The notes: generated from the sequence alone by a model not told the origin. 64,000 nucleotides of DNA from Paraburkholderia sp. LEh10 (GCF_017814945.1 NZ_JAGIPX010000008.1:1-64000); one strand, 5' to 3'; positions 1 through 9,646 are shown, counted from the first letter of the stretch. Made by a program: numbers and translations.

Positions 1-1671
1 CGGCGGTCCGAAAACCGCCGCGCGCTCGCCATCGAGCACCCACACTTATCGGCTGTTGATTTTTAAAGAACATTCGCTAAAAGGCGCTGTTTTGCGCTGC
101 TTTTTTGCGTCTCCGTCGTTTGGAGAGGCCGAATTATGCGGGGGCCCATGGGGGCTGTCAAGCACTTATTTCGCGACCCACGAAATTTCTTGCGAGGCCC
201 CTTTTTTGGACACGTGACGCATGCCTTGCGTTTGTCACCACCTGCTTATCCGTTCCGTCAAAGTTCGAGCTGGACTCGCATTCGCGATGTGGACTCGATG
301 TCGCGAGCAAAAGAGCCATAGATACAAAAGTACTAGCGGCTACGCTGGCCAACGTACGCACCCCGATATACGATCCATCAAGATCCAACGAAACCCGTCG
401 GCTTGGGTTGCTCTTCGCGACACTCGCGTTCTTCGATATGACATAGAGCCGCGCTTCCATGAGATTTAGCTTCGACGTGCCGTTTGTGTAGTTCAGCGTC
501 CTCGGGTTACCCGTCATGTGTGCAGACCTTGTGTACCTCTCGAGTGGTTCAATGCGTTTGTCGTATTCACAGCAACGAGATCGATGTCACCTGCAAGAAG
601 TTCGCAGACTGCTTCGCGAACTACATCGACCGGATTGCGTCGACCCGTTGCCAACGCAGCTCATCTGACTCTGCAGGCACGATGAATCTCCAACGCGGTC
701 GCCCCACGCGCCAAGCACATTGAGACGAATAAGGCGCTTCCATCGTCGACAGTTGTCGGTGGTCAATCATTTGCGTAATGACGAGACCTGCGAGCACGGC
801 TGCGCAATCGCTCTCACCCCACGTGCCGAAGTTGCTTCGAATAAGTTACAACGACTCCGCTGCCGGGCACCTTCGGAACCACGCCGAAAAAGTTGCAGGC
901 CCATCGCACATGTAACCCCTTGCGGCAATGGGCCACGACCGCCGCCAGGTTGCCTGAAATGGTGAAATAACCGGCGAACAACGAGTTGCAGATCGAGGTC
1001 GTTTCGGCTGCACTGCGGCACGGCGAAACTGCCACTGCGATCGCGCAAGCGCATGAGAGGTACGGCCGTAATTGCCTTGCAAGAAAATAGGAAATGGCGA
1101 TTAAAAGATGTCCGAAAAGGCCTGGTAAAAATGTCCCTAAGCATTGGCGCATGTTGCGCGGATCATCCGAACGCTCGCATCGCACGCAGAAAGAAAATCT
1201 ACATGCAAGGCCGTACGCCGCGGAGGAGTGAATCGGTCGAAGTTACCCATCCAGGCCACAGCTTTTAATAGGGTGCAATTATTGGCGAAAAAATACTAAG
1301 CAATTTTTTTCCATTTACTTCTACTTTTTAAGCATCCAACCCATCCGCGCCCATTTCCCTTCTTCCGAATTTTCGAATCGCAAGTATTGAATCGAATTGC
1401 GCCCCGTTTTACGTCGACAAGACAACCGAAGGGGCCGCCCTCAACGCCCCGAAACCGCCCGCTATCGGCACATTTCCATTTCGCACAAAACAACAGTTTC
1501 CAATTCGCATTCGGACTTTTATTTGACCTTCTACGCAAGCTGACCCATATTGCTTGATAACCATTGCGATGAAGGCCAATTCGCGCCGTAACGGGGCCAT
1601 GTCCTTCGCACGATGGTTGCCAATGAGAAGAACATGCGATGCCGTCCGGGTGGCGGCATGGGAGTCCGTCC
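1..1671. other. Gene-poor stretch, possible remnants
   Basis: I find no convincing gene here. The first ~200 bases contain TTTTTAAAGAACATTCGCTA and a GTCAAGCACTT stretch, a style of sequence that I associate from memory with burkholderial stable-RNA flanks; no RNA gene itself is visible. On the minus strand between about 660 and 320 two short frames touch by an ACATGA overlap and have protein-like composition, one containing RRNPVDVVREAVCELLAGDI, but neither has a clear start or ribosome binding site. An AT-rich patch lies at about 1265-1340, unlike the flanking GC-rich coding DNA. The pattern suggests decayed or foreign DNA. Confidence 0.5.
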
Positions 1672-2697
1672 ATGGACACGATTCGCAAGAGTCCCGCGCC
1701 GCAGCACAAGCAACGCGACGGGACCCCGGAGACAAACGCTGACGTGCAGCAAGGCCACCCTGCACGGCCACTCGATCTACTGTTTCAACTCGACTCTTGT
1801 GCGGGTGAGGTCATCGAGAGGGCATCGGAAAACGATGCGCGCGTTCTGCACACGGCACGTTCTCCGCTTTTCAGACGTATCACGCCGAAGCCGCGCCGTC
1901 TCGCTGCGCCCGCCTCCGTCGGCACGCCGGACTGGAGCCTGAGTATCGGTGCGGCTGTCGTGCTGCTCGGCCTGGCAATCGGCGTTGGGACCTACATCAC
2001 GCTCACGCAACGCGACGCGATGCAAAACCGTTTGCGCCGCGTGGCGAGCCAGAATGAACTGCGCGCCATGCCGCGCCGTGAACACGCAACCATTGCGGAA
2101 CGCGCGCAAGAACTCGCGCGAACCTTACGCAACCAGATCGAAGCACTGCACAGTCGCGATCCGACCGACGCCGCGGTCGTGGCGGGAGCAGCCTCAAATC
2201 CGAGCGCAAGCGCACATAGCAGCTCGCTTGCGAGCAGCGTGCCGACCCTGCCGTCCGTACCAACACCACGATTTGCATCTTCCGATGGGACGCCCGGCAA
2301 ACCGTCGTCGGCAAAGCAACCCCCGCCTCCCTTGCCACAGCCTGCGCCGCGCACGCGCCAGCTGGCCAGCGCTCCGCCCGCACGCGCCAATAACAGCACG
2401 ACGACGGCGCTACAGGTGCATCGAGTCAGCGCAAAGCCTGCGAGTCAGGTTTGCGGGCCACGCTCGCCTTGCATACAGGCAAATGCGCAAACTACACACA
2501 AGCTGATGAGGTCGTCCACCACGACTGCGCAGCGCAAACCCCACGCCACTGCGGTCGCTTCACGAAAGGCCGCTGCCGGGACGTCCGTCGAACCCGTGCA
2601 ACGCCCGCTGCCCGTCACCATGCAGGCTTATTCGCCGCGCGATATTCCAGCGCCGCCACCCGTCGTCGACGATGTGCAGATTTACCGCCAGCACTAA
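1672..2697 (+). CDS. Hypothetical single-span membrane protein, Ala/Pro-rich
   Basis: Unrecognised protein of 341 residues. The chosen ATG is preceded by GGAG seven bases upstream; an ATG 11 codons earlier lacks this signal. The N-terminal ~85 residues are polar and would be cytoplasmic. One hydrophobic span follows at about residues 87-107 (GAAVVLLGLAIGVGTYITL). After it comes a charged, Arg/Glu-rich segment likely to form a helix, with LARTLRNQIEALHSRD, and then ~180 residues rich in Ala, Pro, Ser and Thr ending in a Pro-rich tail. The architecture resembles periplasm-spanning or pilus-accessory inner-membrane proteins, but no family motif is visible. The next gene downstream is a decayed PQQ-propeller lipoprotein gene on the same strand. 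Confidence 0.65.
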   Translation: MDTIRKSPAPQHKQRDGTPETNADVQQGHPARPLDLLFQLDSCAGEVIERASENDARVLHTARSPLFRRITPKPRRLAAPASVGTPDWSLSIGAAVVLLGLAIGVGTYITLTQRDAMQNRLRRVASQNELRAMPRREHATIAERAQELARTLRNQIEALHSRDPTDAAVVAGAASNPSASAHSSSLASSVPTLPSVPTPRFASSDGTPGKPSSAKQPPPPLPQPAPRTRQLASAPPARANNSTTTALQVHRVSAKPASQVCGPRSPCIQANAQTTHKLMRSSTTTAQRKPHATAVASRKAAAGTSVEPVQRPLPVTMQAYSPRDIPAPPPVVDDVQIYRQH

Positions 2698-2882
2698 GAT
2701 CTTCCCAGGTACCCGCGTTACTTCACGAGCACAGGAACAGCTGGCGGAAACTCAGTAAGCGATGTCGCAACTTCCCGAGCCGACCTTCATAACATGACGG
2801 GATAGGTCGCGCCGCATAAGCATAAAAGAGCGCGCCACGCCCCCGTGCGAGCGCGCCCACGCGGGTGTAGGGACAAACACGT

Positions 2883-4215
2883 ATGCTTCGGCCACATTCA
2901 ATATCGCTGGCTCGTTCGAACGGGTGTTCATCTCGAACGCTCACACGTCGGAGCAGGGCTTCCATTGCGTTGGCGCTTGCGCTCTTTCGCGTGGGATGCG
3001 GATACGCTCGTCCAACAACACGGGCGCCAATCGTTCAGGCGCGCATGGCAACGCGGGATCAGGCTCTGGTTCGATCACGGGTAGCGGCACTGGCTCGGGC
3101 TCCCGTTCAGGTTCCAGCCCGGGATCTGGTTCCGGCTCGCCAACAACACGACGGGCAATACTCCTTCGACGCCCACCACGGCCACATTCGCGACGGATGT
3201 GCTGATGCAGCACAACGATCTCGCGCGCACGAGGCAAATGCTTGCCGAAACGATACTCACGCCCTTGAACGTCAACTCCACATCGTTCGGCAAAGTCGCG
3301 TTTCTTGCGCCGACGCCAAGGTCGACGCTCAACCGCTATCGGTCTCACGCCTGCGAATCAACGGTACCACTCATAACGTGACCTATGTCGCGACCGGGCA
3401 CAACAGCGTCTATGCGTACGATGCGGACAATGACGCGCAACTGTGGACGGTGTCTCTGTCGGGCACGAACGAAACACCGAGCGACAATCGCGGCTGCGGC
3501 GACATCACGCCGGAAATCGGCATCACGTCGACGCCCGTCATCGACCGCAATCGAGGACCGAACGGCGTGCTGTACGCCGTTGCGATGACGAAAGGTCGTG
3601 CAGCTCGCCAACACCGACAACGATTTCGGCTCAGGCGGCGCGATGCTGCTGCCGGATCAGAAGATGGCCGATGGCAACGTCAAGCATCTCGCCGTCGCCG
3701 CGGGCAAGGACAACAAGATCTACAACAAGATCTATGTCGTCGATCGCGACGCGATGGGCAAGTTCAACCCCACCTCGAACACTATCTGGCAGGTGCTGAC
3801 GGGCGCACTGGCGGGCGGCATCTGGGGCTCGCCCGCGTACTTCAACGGCACGCTTTACTACGGCGGGTTGAACGACCACATCAAGGCGCTGCCCGTCACC
3901 AAGGCGTTGCTCGCGACGACAGCGGCTTCCAGAAGCCCGACGGCGCTTGCCTATCCGGGCGCCGTCCCGGCGATCCCGGCGAATGGGACATCGAACGCGA
4001 TACTGTGGCCCGCCGAAAACGGCGCGACGGGGGCATTGCACGCGTATGACGCCACCAATCTGGGACGCGAGTTCTACAATAGCAATCAGGCGGGCGCGCG
4101 CGACCAGTGGGGCGCGGGCAACAAGTTCATCGCGCCGATGATTCACGCGGCAAGACCTACGTCGGCGCGAACAACGGCGTTGCGGTTCTCGGATGCGGCA
4201 ATGATCATGGTGTGA
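2883..4215 (+). pseudogene. PQQ-like beta-propeller lipoprotein, multiply frameshifted
   Basis: Remains of a secreted propeller protein of the PQQ-binding-like repeat type. The conserved message jumps between frames. A signal-like stretch ending in ALALALFRVGCG is in the frame of 2883. A Ser/Gly linker (GSGSGSITGSGTGSGSRSGS) follows in the frame of 2924. MQHNDLARTRQMLAETILTP lies in the frame of 3199. NVTYVATGHNSVYAYDADND to PVIDRNRGPNGVLYAVAMTK returns to the first frame. NTDNDFGSGGAMLLPDQ onward is in the frame of 3598, and GKTYVGANNGVAVLG near 4152 shifts once more. Between about 3595 and 3600 a large central piece of the usual propeller appears to be missing. At least five frame breaks and one deletion make this a pseudogene rather than an expressed gene. 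Confidence 0.85.
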
Positions 4216-4429
4216 CATATACCGCATTGCAGCACGGAATTTGGCGACGAATGCCGTACTTCTGGCGTGTTAGGCCGCTGCGACGCGATATGCTGGAATG
4301 GCAAACCTTTCAGCCAGCCACGGGCAGACTGGCCGCCCCTGCGATGGCGCACGGAAGGCTTCATGCGTACCTCGCGACGCGAATGCGCACCGACAAGATC
4401 AAAACTTCGCCAGGGGAGTCCGCTCGCTT

Positions 4430-4984
4430 ATGAGACGCTTTGCCCACGCCGCAATTGCGCTTTTCGTCATCAGTAGCGCATCCTTCGCGCAGCAGCCGCC
4501 GACCTGGCCCGGACGCAGTCAAAGCCCGGGACAGCAAGCCGTCGATACGGCCGCCTGCTACGCCGACGCAAACAGGTTGACGCGCGTGAACATGGCGCGC
4601 GAGTCGCAACGTCCGCCGCCGCCCAGCCAGGCCGCGACCATGGCGCCGCGGCCCATCGTTGCGCCGGCGCCTGTCAACCCGCCATTGCCTGCTGCGATCT
4701 CGGGCGCATCCGGCGCGACGGCGGCTTCCGCGCCGTCGGCCGCGTCCGGGCCTGCCGTCGCAGGCGCTGCAAGCGGCGCGAGCGGCGCGGCGGCGACGCT
4801 CGGGGCAGCATCGGGGGCGCCCGCCGCATCGGGTGCGATCACGGCCTCGGCAGCCAGCGCGCCGATGCCGGCGTCCGGTTCGCTCGCCGAGATGCCGCCC
4901 CCGCCTCCGCCCGAGCCGCCCATGGTCCGTTACTGGCGCGCGTACGCGAAGTGCATGCAGCAGCGCGGCTATTTCACGCGCTGA
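4430..4984 (+). CDS. Hypothetical secreted Ala/Pro-rich protein
   Basis: Protein of 184 residues. The start is set by AGGGGAG about 11 bases upstream and by a signal peptide beginning at this Met (MRRFAHAAIALFVISSASFA followed by QQ), so export through Sec and cleavage after residue 20 are likely. The mature part starts with a short conserved-looking segment containing one Cys (AACYADANRLTRVN). It then has a long Ala/Gly/Ser-rich stretch from about residue 65 to 140, a PPPPPPEPP block and a C-terminal YAKCMQQRGYFTR, whose second Cys could pair with the first. The family is not recognised. The low-complexity middle is probably a flexible linker. Confidence 0.7.
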   Translation: MRRFAHAAIALFVISSASFAQQPPTWPGRSQSPGQQAVDTAACYADANRLTRVNMARESQRPPPPSQAATMAPRPIVAPAPVNPPLPAAISGASGATAASAPSAASGPAVAGAASGASGAAATLGAASGAPAASGAITASAASAPMPASGSLAEMPPPPPPEPPMVRYWRAYAKCMQQRGYFTR

Positions 4985-5102
4985 ACGCGACACCCCATTC
5001 ATTCGACGAAAGACGAACCGGCACGCGTGCGTGCCGGCCACGCATTTACACCTGCACGGCAACGGCTCAGTGCATTATTGAGTGCCGCGCGCCAGATCAA
5101 AC

Positions 5103-5173
5103 CGTCCGCATTCGCCTAGACTAATAGGCACCCGACAACACCCCGACAACCCGCGAATTCAACGGACGGAATC
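5103..5173 (+). promoter_or_regulatory. Leader of acuI with small inverted repeat
   Basis: GCCTAGACTAATAGGC at about 5113-5128 forms a short inverted repeat and contains a TAGACT element that could serve as a -10 box. The likely ribosome binding site GGACGG lies just before the ATG at 5174. Inference only. Confidence 0.3.
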
Positions 5174-6154
5174 ATGAAAGGAATCTTGATCGAGAAGCAG
5201 GACAACGGCAGCCGCGCGTCCGTCACGACCATCGATGAAGCCAATCTGCCCGAGGGCGACGTAACGGTGCGCATCGAATGGTCGACGCTGAACTACAAGG
5301 ATGCACTGGCGATTACGGGCCGCTCGCCCGTCGTGCGCAGCTTTCCGATGGTGCCCGGCATCGATTTCGCGGGTGTCGTCGAGTCGAGCGGACAGCCGGA
5401 ATGGAAAGCCGGCGACGAGGTGATCCTGAATGGCTATGGCGTCGGCGAAAAGCATTGGGGCGGCCTCGCGCAACGCGCGCGCGTGAGTGGCGACTGGCTC
5501 GTCCGCACGCCCGCGCCGCTGACCTCGCGCGATGCGATGGCAGTCGGCACGGCCGGCTACACCGCGATGCTGTGCGTGCTCGCGCTCGAACGTCACGGCG
5601 TGACGCCCGAGCAGGGCAAGGTGCTCGTGACGGGCGCGGCGGGCGGAGTCGGCAGTGTCGCGATCATGTTGCTCGCGAAGCGCGGCTATCACGTGATCGC
5701 CTCAACTGGACGCCCGGCTGAATCGGCTTATCTGCACGAGCTTGGCGCCGAAGAGATCATCGATCGCGCGGAACTGTCGTCACCCGGCAAGCCGCTCGCC
5801 AAGGAACGCTGGGTCGCCGCGATTGATGCCGTCGGCAGCCATACGCTCGCCAACGCATGCGCAGGCACGGCATACGGCGGCATCGTCGCGGCTTGCGGGC
5901 TCGCGCAGGGGATGGACTTCCCGGCCACCGTCGCGCCGTTCATTTTGCGCAGCGTGACGCTTGCGGGCATCGACAGCGTGATGGCGCCGCGCGCCCGCCG
6001 CGTCGAAGCATGGCAACGCATTGCGCAGGACCTGAGCACCGAAAGGCTTGCATCGATGGTCACCGCGATCGGACTCGACAAGGCGCTCGCCGCGGCCCCC
6101 GATGTGCTCGATGGAAAAGTGCGGGGACGCCTCGTGGTCGACGTCAATGGCTGA
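5174..6154 (+). CDS. acuI: Acrylyl-CoA reductase / YhdH-type quinone oxidoreductase
   Basis: MDR-superfamily NADPH-dependent reductase of 326 residues, the normal length for the AcuI/YhdH/YhfP family, which reduces acryloyl-CoA to propionyl-CoA and so detoxifies a reactive intermediate. The N-terminal GroES-like domain contains [12 protein letters not shown] and PGIDFAGVV, both typical of the family. The Rossmann part has [20 protein letters not shown] around residues 154-173 and ends in GRLVVDVN. No zinc ligands are present, as expected. The gene stands alone. Its last codons lie in a 12-bp tandem repeat (GGCTGATCAA units) that includes the stop codon. A general quinone or enone reductase role is the alternative. 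Confidence 0.9.
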   Translation: MKGILIEKQDNGSRASVTTIDEANLPEGDVTVRIEWSTLNYKDALAITGRSPVVRSFPMVPGIDFAGVVESSGQPEWKAGDEVILNGYGVGEKHWGGLAQRARVSGDWLVRTPAPLTSRDAMAVGTAGYTAMLCVLALERHGVTPEQGKVLVTGAAGGVGSVAIMLLAKRGYHVIASTGRPAESAYLHELGAEEIIDRAELSSPGKPLAKERWVAAIDAVGSHTLANACAGTAYGGIVAACGLAQGMDFPATVAPFILRSVTLAGIDSVMAPRARRVEAWQRIAQDLSTERLASMVTAIGLDKALAAAPDVLDGKVRGRLVVDVNG

Positions 6155-6180
6155 TCAACGGCTGATCAATGGCTGATTGC
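6145..6180 (+). repeat. Tandem GGCTGATCAAYG repeat at acuI stop
   Basis: Three near-identical units (GGCTGATCAAC, GGCTGATCAAT, GGCTGATTG) follow one another at 12-base spacing. The first contains the TGA stop of acuI. This looks like a recent slippage duplication at the 3' end of the gene. Confidence 0.75.
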
Positions 6181-6205
6181 CGCCGCATCCTCGCATTATC
6201 GATTT

Positions 6206-6238
6206 GACTTATGCGTTCGCCTATTTTTAATCGATTTG
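6206..6238 (+). promoter_or_regulatory. Candidate IacR1 (LysR) operator upstream of iacF
   Basis: GACTTAT, ten bases, then ATTTTTAATCGATTTG. The same two blocks at the same spacing occur at 8224-8256 in front of iacC. A second ATCGATTTGAC copy starts at 6198, giving two ATCGATTTG elements 32 bases apart. It lies 67-99 bases upstream of the iacF start. Assignment to the LysR regulator encoded between the two copies is inference from position. Confidence 0.6.
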
Positions 6239-6304
6239 CCTGATCCCAGTGCGAACCTTAAGCTGGTTGCGACTCCGCCCATCAAGCAACAACTGGATCG
6301 CACC

Positions 6305-7276
6305 ATGCAAGCCCATTCGTTCAAGGTTCGCGTCGATGCCGTGCGCGACGAAGCGCACGGCGTCCGTTCATTCGTCATCTCGCGGCTCGACGGCTTGCCG
6401 TTCGAGTCCTACGAACCCGGCGCGCACATCGACGTCACGAGCCCCTCGGGCGTGACACGTCAATATTCGCTGTGCGGCGACCCCGACTGCCGCGACGCGC
6501 ATCTGTTCGCCGTCAAGAAGGAAACGCGATCGCGCGGCGGTTCGCGTTCGCTGCATGACGATGTTCAGATCGGCACCGAGTTGTCAGTCGGTGCGCCGCG
6601 CAACCTGTTCCGTCTCGCCGAAGGCGCACGTGGGCATCTGCTGATTGGCGCGGGCATCGGCATTACGCCGCTGCTTTCGATGGCTTACCGGCTCATCAGG
6701 ACGAACACGCCGTTCGAACTGCACTATTTCGCGCGAAGCGCGGAGCACGCGGCGTTTCTTCCGCTGCTCACGCGCGCGCCGTTCGATCGATATGTCACGC
6801 TGCACTTCGGCATCGAGCCCGATGCGCTCGACGCCGTGCTCGATGCCTGTCTCGCCGATGCGCGGCAAGGCACGCACGCCTACACGTGCGGGCCGGTGGC
6901 ATTCATGGACCGCGTCGTCGCAGCGGGCGAAGCGCGCCTGCCCGCCGACGCCATTCATCTCGAACGTTTCGCTGCGCAGCCGCTCGCGCCCGCCAGCGAC
7001 GCGACACTCGACAGCTTCGATGTGCAACTCGCCAGCACGGGACAAACGGTGCGCGTGGACGGCAAGACCTCGATCGTCGAAGCGCTCGCGACGATCGGCA
7101 TCGAAGTGGATACGTCATGCGGCGAAGGCGTCTGCGGCACCTGCATGGTGGACGTGGTGAGCGGCGAGCCCGAGCATCGCGACCATTGCCTGAGCAAGGC
7201 GGAACGCGCGAGCAACAGCGTGATCTGCTGCTGCGTGTCGCGTTCCCGCTCGCCCGTGCTCGTGCTCGACCTCTGA
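6305..7276 (+). CDS. iacF: Ring-hydroxylating oxygenase reductase IacF (PDR type)
   Basis: Electron-transfer partner of the Rieske oxygenase IacCD in IAA catabolism; 323 residues. It follows the phthalate dioxygenase reductase order. An FMN-binding barrel has RQYSLCGDP at residues 52-60, an NAD domain has GAGIGITPL at 115-123 and CGPVAFM at 195-201, and a C-terminal plant-type [2Fe-2S] ferredoxin has Cys272, Cys277, Cys280 and a Cys near 309. Electrons pass NADH to FMN to the iron-sulfur cluster to IacC. I chose the ATG at 6305 over a TTG 69 bases upstream because homology to the family starts there, although the ribosome binding site is weak. Its 3' end lies only two bases from the end of the convergent LysR gene. 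It is separated from iacCD by that regulator. Confidence 0.88.
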   Translation: MQAHSFKVRVDAVRDEAHGVRSFVISRLDGLPFESYEPGAHIDVTSPSGVTRQYSLCGDPDCRDAHLFAVKKETRSRGGSRSLHDDVQIGTELSVGAPRNLFRLAEGARGHLLIGAGIGITPLLSMAYRLIRTNTPFELHYFARSAEHAAFLPLLTRAPFDRYVTLHFGIEPDALDAVLDACLADARQGTHAYTCGPVAFMDRVVAAGEARLPADAIHLERFAAQPLAPASDATLDSFDVQLASTGQTVRVDGKTSIVEALATIGIEVDTSCGEGVCGTCMVDVVSGEPEHRDHCLSKAERASNSVICCCVSRSRSPVLVLDL

Positions 7277-7278
7277 CG

Positions 7279-8199
7279 CTACTTCTGGTCGAAGCGCCCC
7301 ACCATCTCCGCCATCAGCCCGCGCATCCACGCGATGCCTTCGTCTTCGTGAAAGTGCTCGTGCCAGTGCATCGTCACGGTGGCCTGCGGTATCGCGACAG
7401 GCAATGTATAAATGCGAAACGCGTCGTTGCGGTTGAGGATGCCCGCGAGCCTTTGCGGCAAAGTCGCGAACAGATCGGTGACGGCCAGCACGCCCGGCAG
7501 CGCGACGAAATGCGGCAACTGAAGCGCGATGTTGCGGCCGACGCCTTGCGCGCGCAACGCGTCGTCGAGGGCGTGATGACTGTGCTCGACGGAGCGCACC
7601 TGCACATGCGACGCCTGCAGAAAATGCTCGAGGCTCAACGCGGCGCCAGCGGGCAAGCCGCGGCGCTTGCGCGTCATGCACACATACGTCTCTTCGAATA
7701 GCAACTGATGGCGCGTGCTTGCCATCAGCGTCGGCAGATTCCCGATTGCGAAATCCAGCCTGCTCGAACGCAGCGCGTCTTCGATCTCTTCCACAGGCAG
7801 CGGCTCGACCGACAGCTTTACGCGCGGCGCGCGCTCGTGCAGCGCCTCGCAGATCGCAGGCAGATACGCCATTTCTCCCGCATCGGATAGCGACAGCCGG
7901 AACGTGCGCGTGCTCGTCGCGGGATCGAAGCTCTCCGCGTAGCGCAGCGCCTCACGCACGGTATCGAGCGCGCGGCCCACGATGCTCGCGAGCTCCAGCG
8001 CGATCGGCGTCGGCTGCATGCCCGAGCGCGTGCGGATGAACAACGGGTCGTCGAACAGCGTGCGCAAACGGGCCAGCGAATAGCTGATGGCAGGCTGCGA
8101 GAGCGCGAGCCGCTCGCCTGCTTTGGTGAGGCTGCGCTCTTCGACGATCGCCTGAAATACACGCAGCAGATTGAGATCGACGTGATCGAGAGACGACAT
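7279..8199 (-). CDS. iacR1: LysR-family regulator of the iac genes
   Basis: 306 residues. An N-terminal winged helix-turn-helix (LDHVDLNLLRVFQAIVEERS; residues about 1-65 with SQPAISYSLARLR) is followed by a two-lobed effector domain typical of the NodD/NahR branch of LysR regulators. It is transcribed away from iacC, and the 166-bp divergent region contains one copy of the duplicated cis module. The other copy precedes iacF on the far side. In P. phytofirmans PsJN a LysR regulator in the iac locus is reported to respond to dioxindole-3-acetate. The placement here fits control of the late genes iacCD and iacF by that intermediate. The effector assignment is inference. Confidence 0.82.
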   Translation of the reverse strand: MSSLDHVDLNLLRVFQAIVEERSLTKAGERLALSQPAISYSLARLRTLFDDPLFIRTRSGMQPTPIALELASIVGRALDTVREALRYAESFDPATSTRTFRLSLSDAGEMAYLPAICEALHERAPRVKLSVEPLPVEEIEDALRSSRLDFAIGNLPTLMASTRHQLLFEETYVCMTRKRRGLPAGAALSLEHFLQASHVQVRSVEHSHHALDDALRAQGVGRNIALQLPHFVALPGVLAVTDLFATLPQRLAGILNRNDAFRIYTLPVAIPQATVTMHWHEHFHEDEGIAWMRGLMAEMVGRFDQK

Positions 8200-8223
8200 G
8201 ATGTGATTTCCGACTATTTGCCG

Positions 8224-8256
8224 GACTTATTGGCTGGCTCATTTTTAATCGATTTG
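8224..8256 (+). promoter_or_regulatory. Candidate IacR1 (LysR) operator upstream of iacC
   Basis: Second copy of the GACTTAT-N10-ATTTTTAATCGATTTG module, in the divergent region between the LysR gene and iacC. The 16-base right block is identical to that at 6223-6238. This position is the classic place for a LysR site controlling both its own gene and the divergent target. Binding is inferred. Confidence 0.6.
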
Positions 8257-8365
8257 ACGCATGATCGTCGCAAAGGGAGACTGGTGTCAACGCGAAAGAA
8301 CCACGACAGATGCGCGCTTTCGCCTGTTTTCCTTTTCGACAATCACGTCCCGACACATCACACCG

Positions 8366-9646
8366 ATGAGCGACACTACCTGGCAGACCATCGATACGCG
8401 TGCGCTGCGCGACCGCGCTCAGAGCGATCGCATTGCGCCCTCGCTGTACTACGACCCGAACCTGTTCGAAGCCGAGCTCGAGAAGATTTTCAACAAGACC
8501 TGGATCTGGGTCGCACACGAAAGCGAACTGCCGAATCCCGGCGACTTCCGCACGACCACGATCGGCCGGCAGCCCGTCATCGTCGTGCGCGACAAGACGG
8601 GCACGGTGAACGTATTGCACAATCGCTGCCGCCATCGCGGTGCGACCGTGTGCGAAGAGCACAAGGGCAATGCGAAGGGCTTTACGTGCCCGTATCACAG
8701 CTGGTCATATGCGCTCGACGGCACGCTGCGCGCACTGCCCTATGGCGACGGCTACGAAGGCGTCTGCGAGAAAGGCGATCTTCCCCTCGTCAAGTTGCGG
8801 GTCGGCATCTATCAAGGGCTGATCTTCGCGAGCTTCAACGACGACATCGAACCGCTCGAAGATTTTCTCGGTGGCGCCAAGCCCTGGATTGATCTGTTCA
8901 TGAAGCAAGGCGCCGGCTATCCGATCAAGGCGAACGGCGAGCACAAGTTCAAGTTCAAGGGCAACTGGAAAATCCAGCTCGAAAACACGACCGATCTGTA
9001 TCACTTCCCCGTCGTGCACAAATCGTGGATGAAGTCGATCGACGACGAAACGGCGGCTGCCATCACGAGCTTCATGACGAGCGAAGACGCGTTCTGCCGT
9101 TCGCTCGGCAACGGTCATAGCCTCGCCGTGCTCGTGCCCGAACTCGTCGATCTCGACAAGGACGACGGCGCGCCGCTGCCCGAGCGCTTCAGCGAGCTTG
9201 CCGCGAAACTGGGCGAACGTCATTCGCCGCAAGAAGTGCGGCGCATCGTGCGCTCGCTGATGGGCGTCGGCTTCAATCTGAATCTGTTTCCGAACCTCGC
9301 GCTGTCGATGGCGTTTTTCCGTGTGCTGCGTCCCATCTCCGTGGACGAAACGGAGATCCGTCACGTCGCGCTTGCGATGGACGGCGGCCCCGACGACGCA
9401 AATCGCGTTCGCCTGCGCATTCATGAACACTTCCAGGGCCCGTTCGGGTTCGGCAGCCCCGACGATGCCGAAGCATGGGAGCGTGTGCAGCGCGGCTCGC
9501 ATGCGGGTCCCGATGTCCCCATTCTCGTGAACCGTGGACTGAACCGCGAAACGACCGCCGCGAACGGCGAAAAGACCGCGCACGCAACCGACGAAACGGG
9601 CATGCGCGAAGCGTACCGCCAATGGCGCGCAATGATGGAGGCATGA
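8366..9646 (+). CDS. iacC: Rieske non-heme iron oxygenase large subunit IacC
   Basis: Alpha subunit of an aromatic-ring hydroxylating oxygenase, 426 residues. The Rieske [2Fe-2S] ligands are Cys88-x-His90 and Cys108-x2-His111 (NRCRHRGA and CPYHSW). The mononuclear iron site is NTTDLYHFPVVH with Asp210, His213 and His218. In IAA degradation this enzyme acts late, converting a dioxindole-derived intermediate towards catechol, with electrons from IacF. The ATG at 8366 removes a 35-residue extension that would overlap the regulatory region. The stop overlaps the start of the small-subunit gene in ATGATGA, indicating translational coupling. The family alone would also allow anthranilate- or benzoate-type dioxygenases; the surrounding iac genes decide. 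Confidence 0.9.
   Translation: MSDTTWQTIDTRALRDRAQSDRIAPSLYYDPNLFEAELEKIFNKTWIWVAHESELPNPGDFRTTTIGRQPVIVVRDKTGTVNVLHNRCRHRGATVCEEHKGNAKGFTCPYHSWSYALDGTLRALPYGDGYEGVCEKGDLPLVKLRVGIYQGLIFASFNDDIEPLEDFLGGAKPWIDLFMKQGAGYPIKANGEHKFKFKGNWKIQLENTTDLYHFPVVHKSWMKSIDDETAAAITSFMTSEDAFCRSLGNGHSLAVLVPELVDLDKDDGAPLPERFSELAAKLGERHSPQEVRRIVRSLMGVGFNLNLFPNLALSMAFFRVLRPISVDETEIRHVALAMDGGPDDANRVRLRIHEHFQGPFGFGSPDDAEAWERVQRGSHAGPDVPILVNRGLNRETTAANGEKTAHATDETGMREAYRQWRAMMEA

Noticed and set aside
1..200. Possible rRNA or tRNA gene at the window edge
   Set aside because: The TTTTTAAAGAAC context resembles flanks of stable RNA operons, but no conserved rRNA or tRNA sequence could be read.
4361..5062. Minus-strand open frame over the Ala/Pro-rich secreted protein
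   Set aside because: Arg/Gly-rich shadow without start signal; the plus strand has a signal peptide and an AGGGGAG site.
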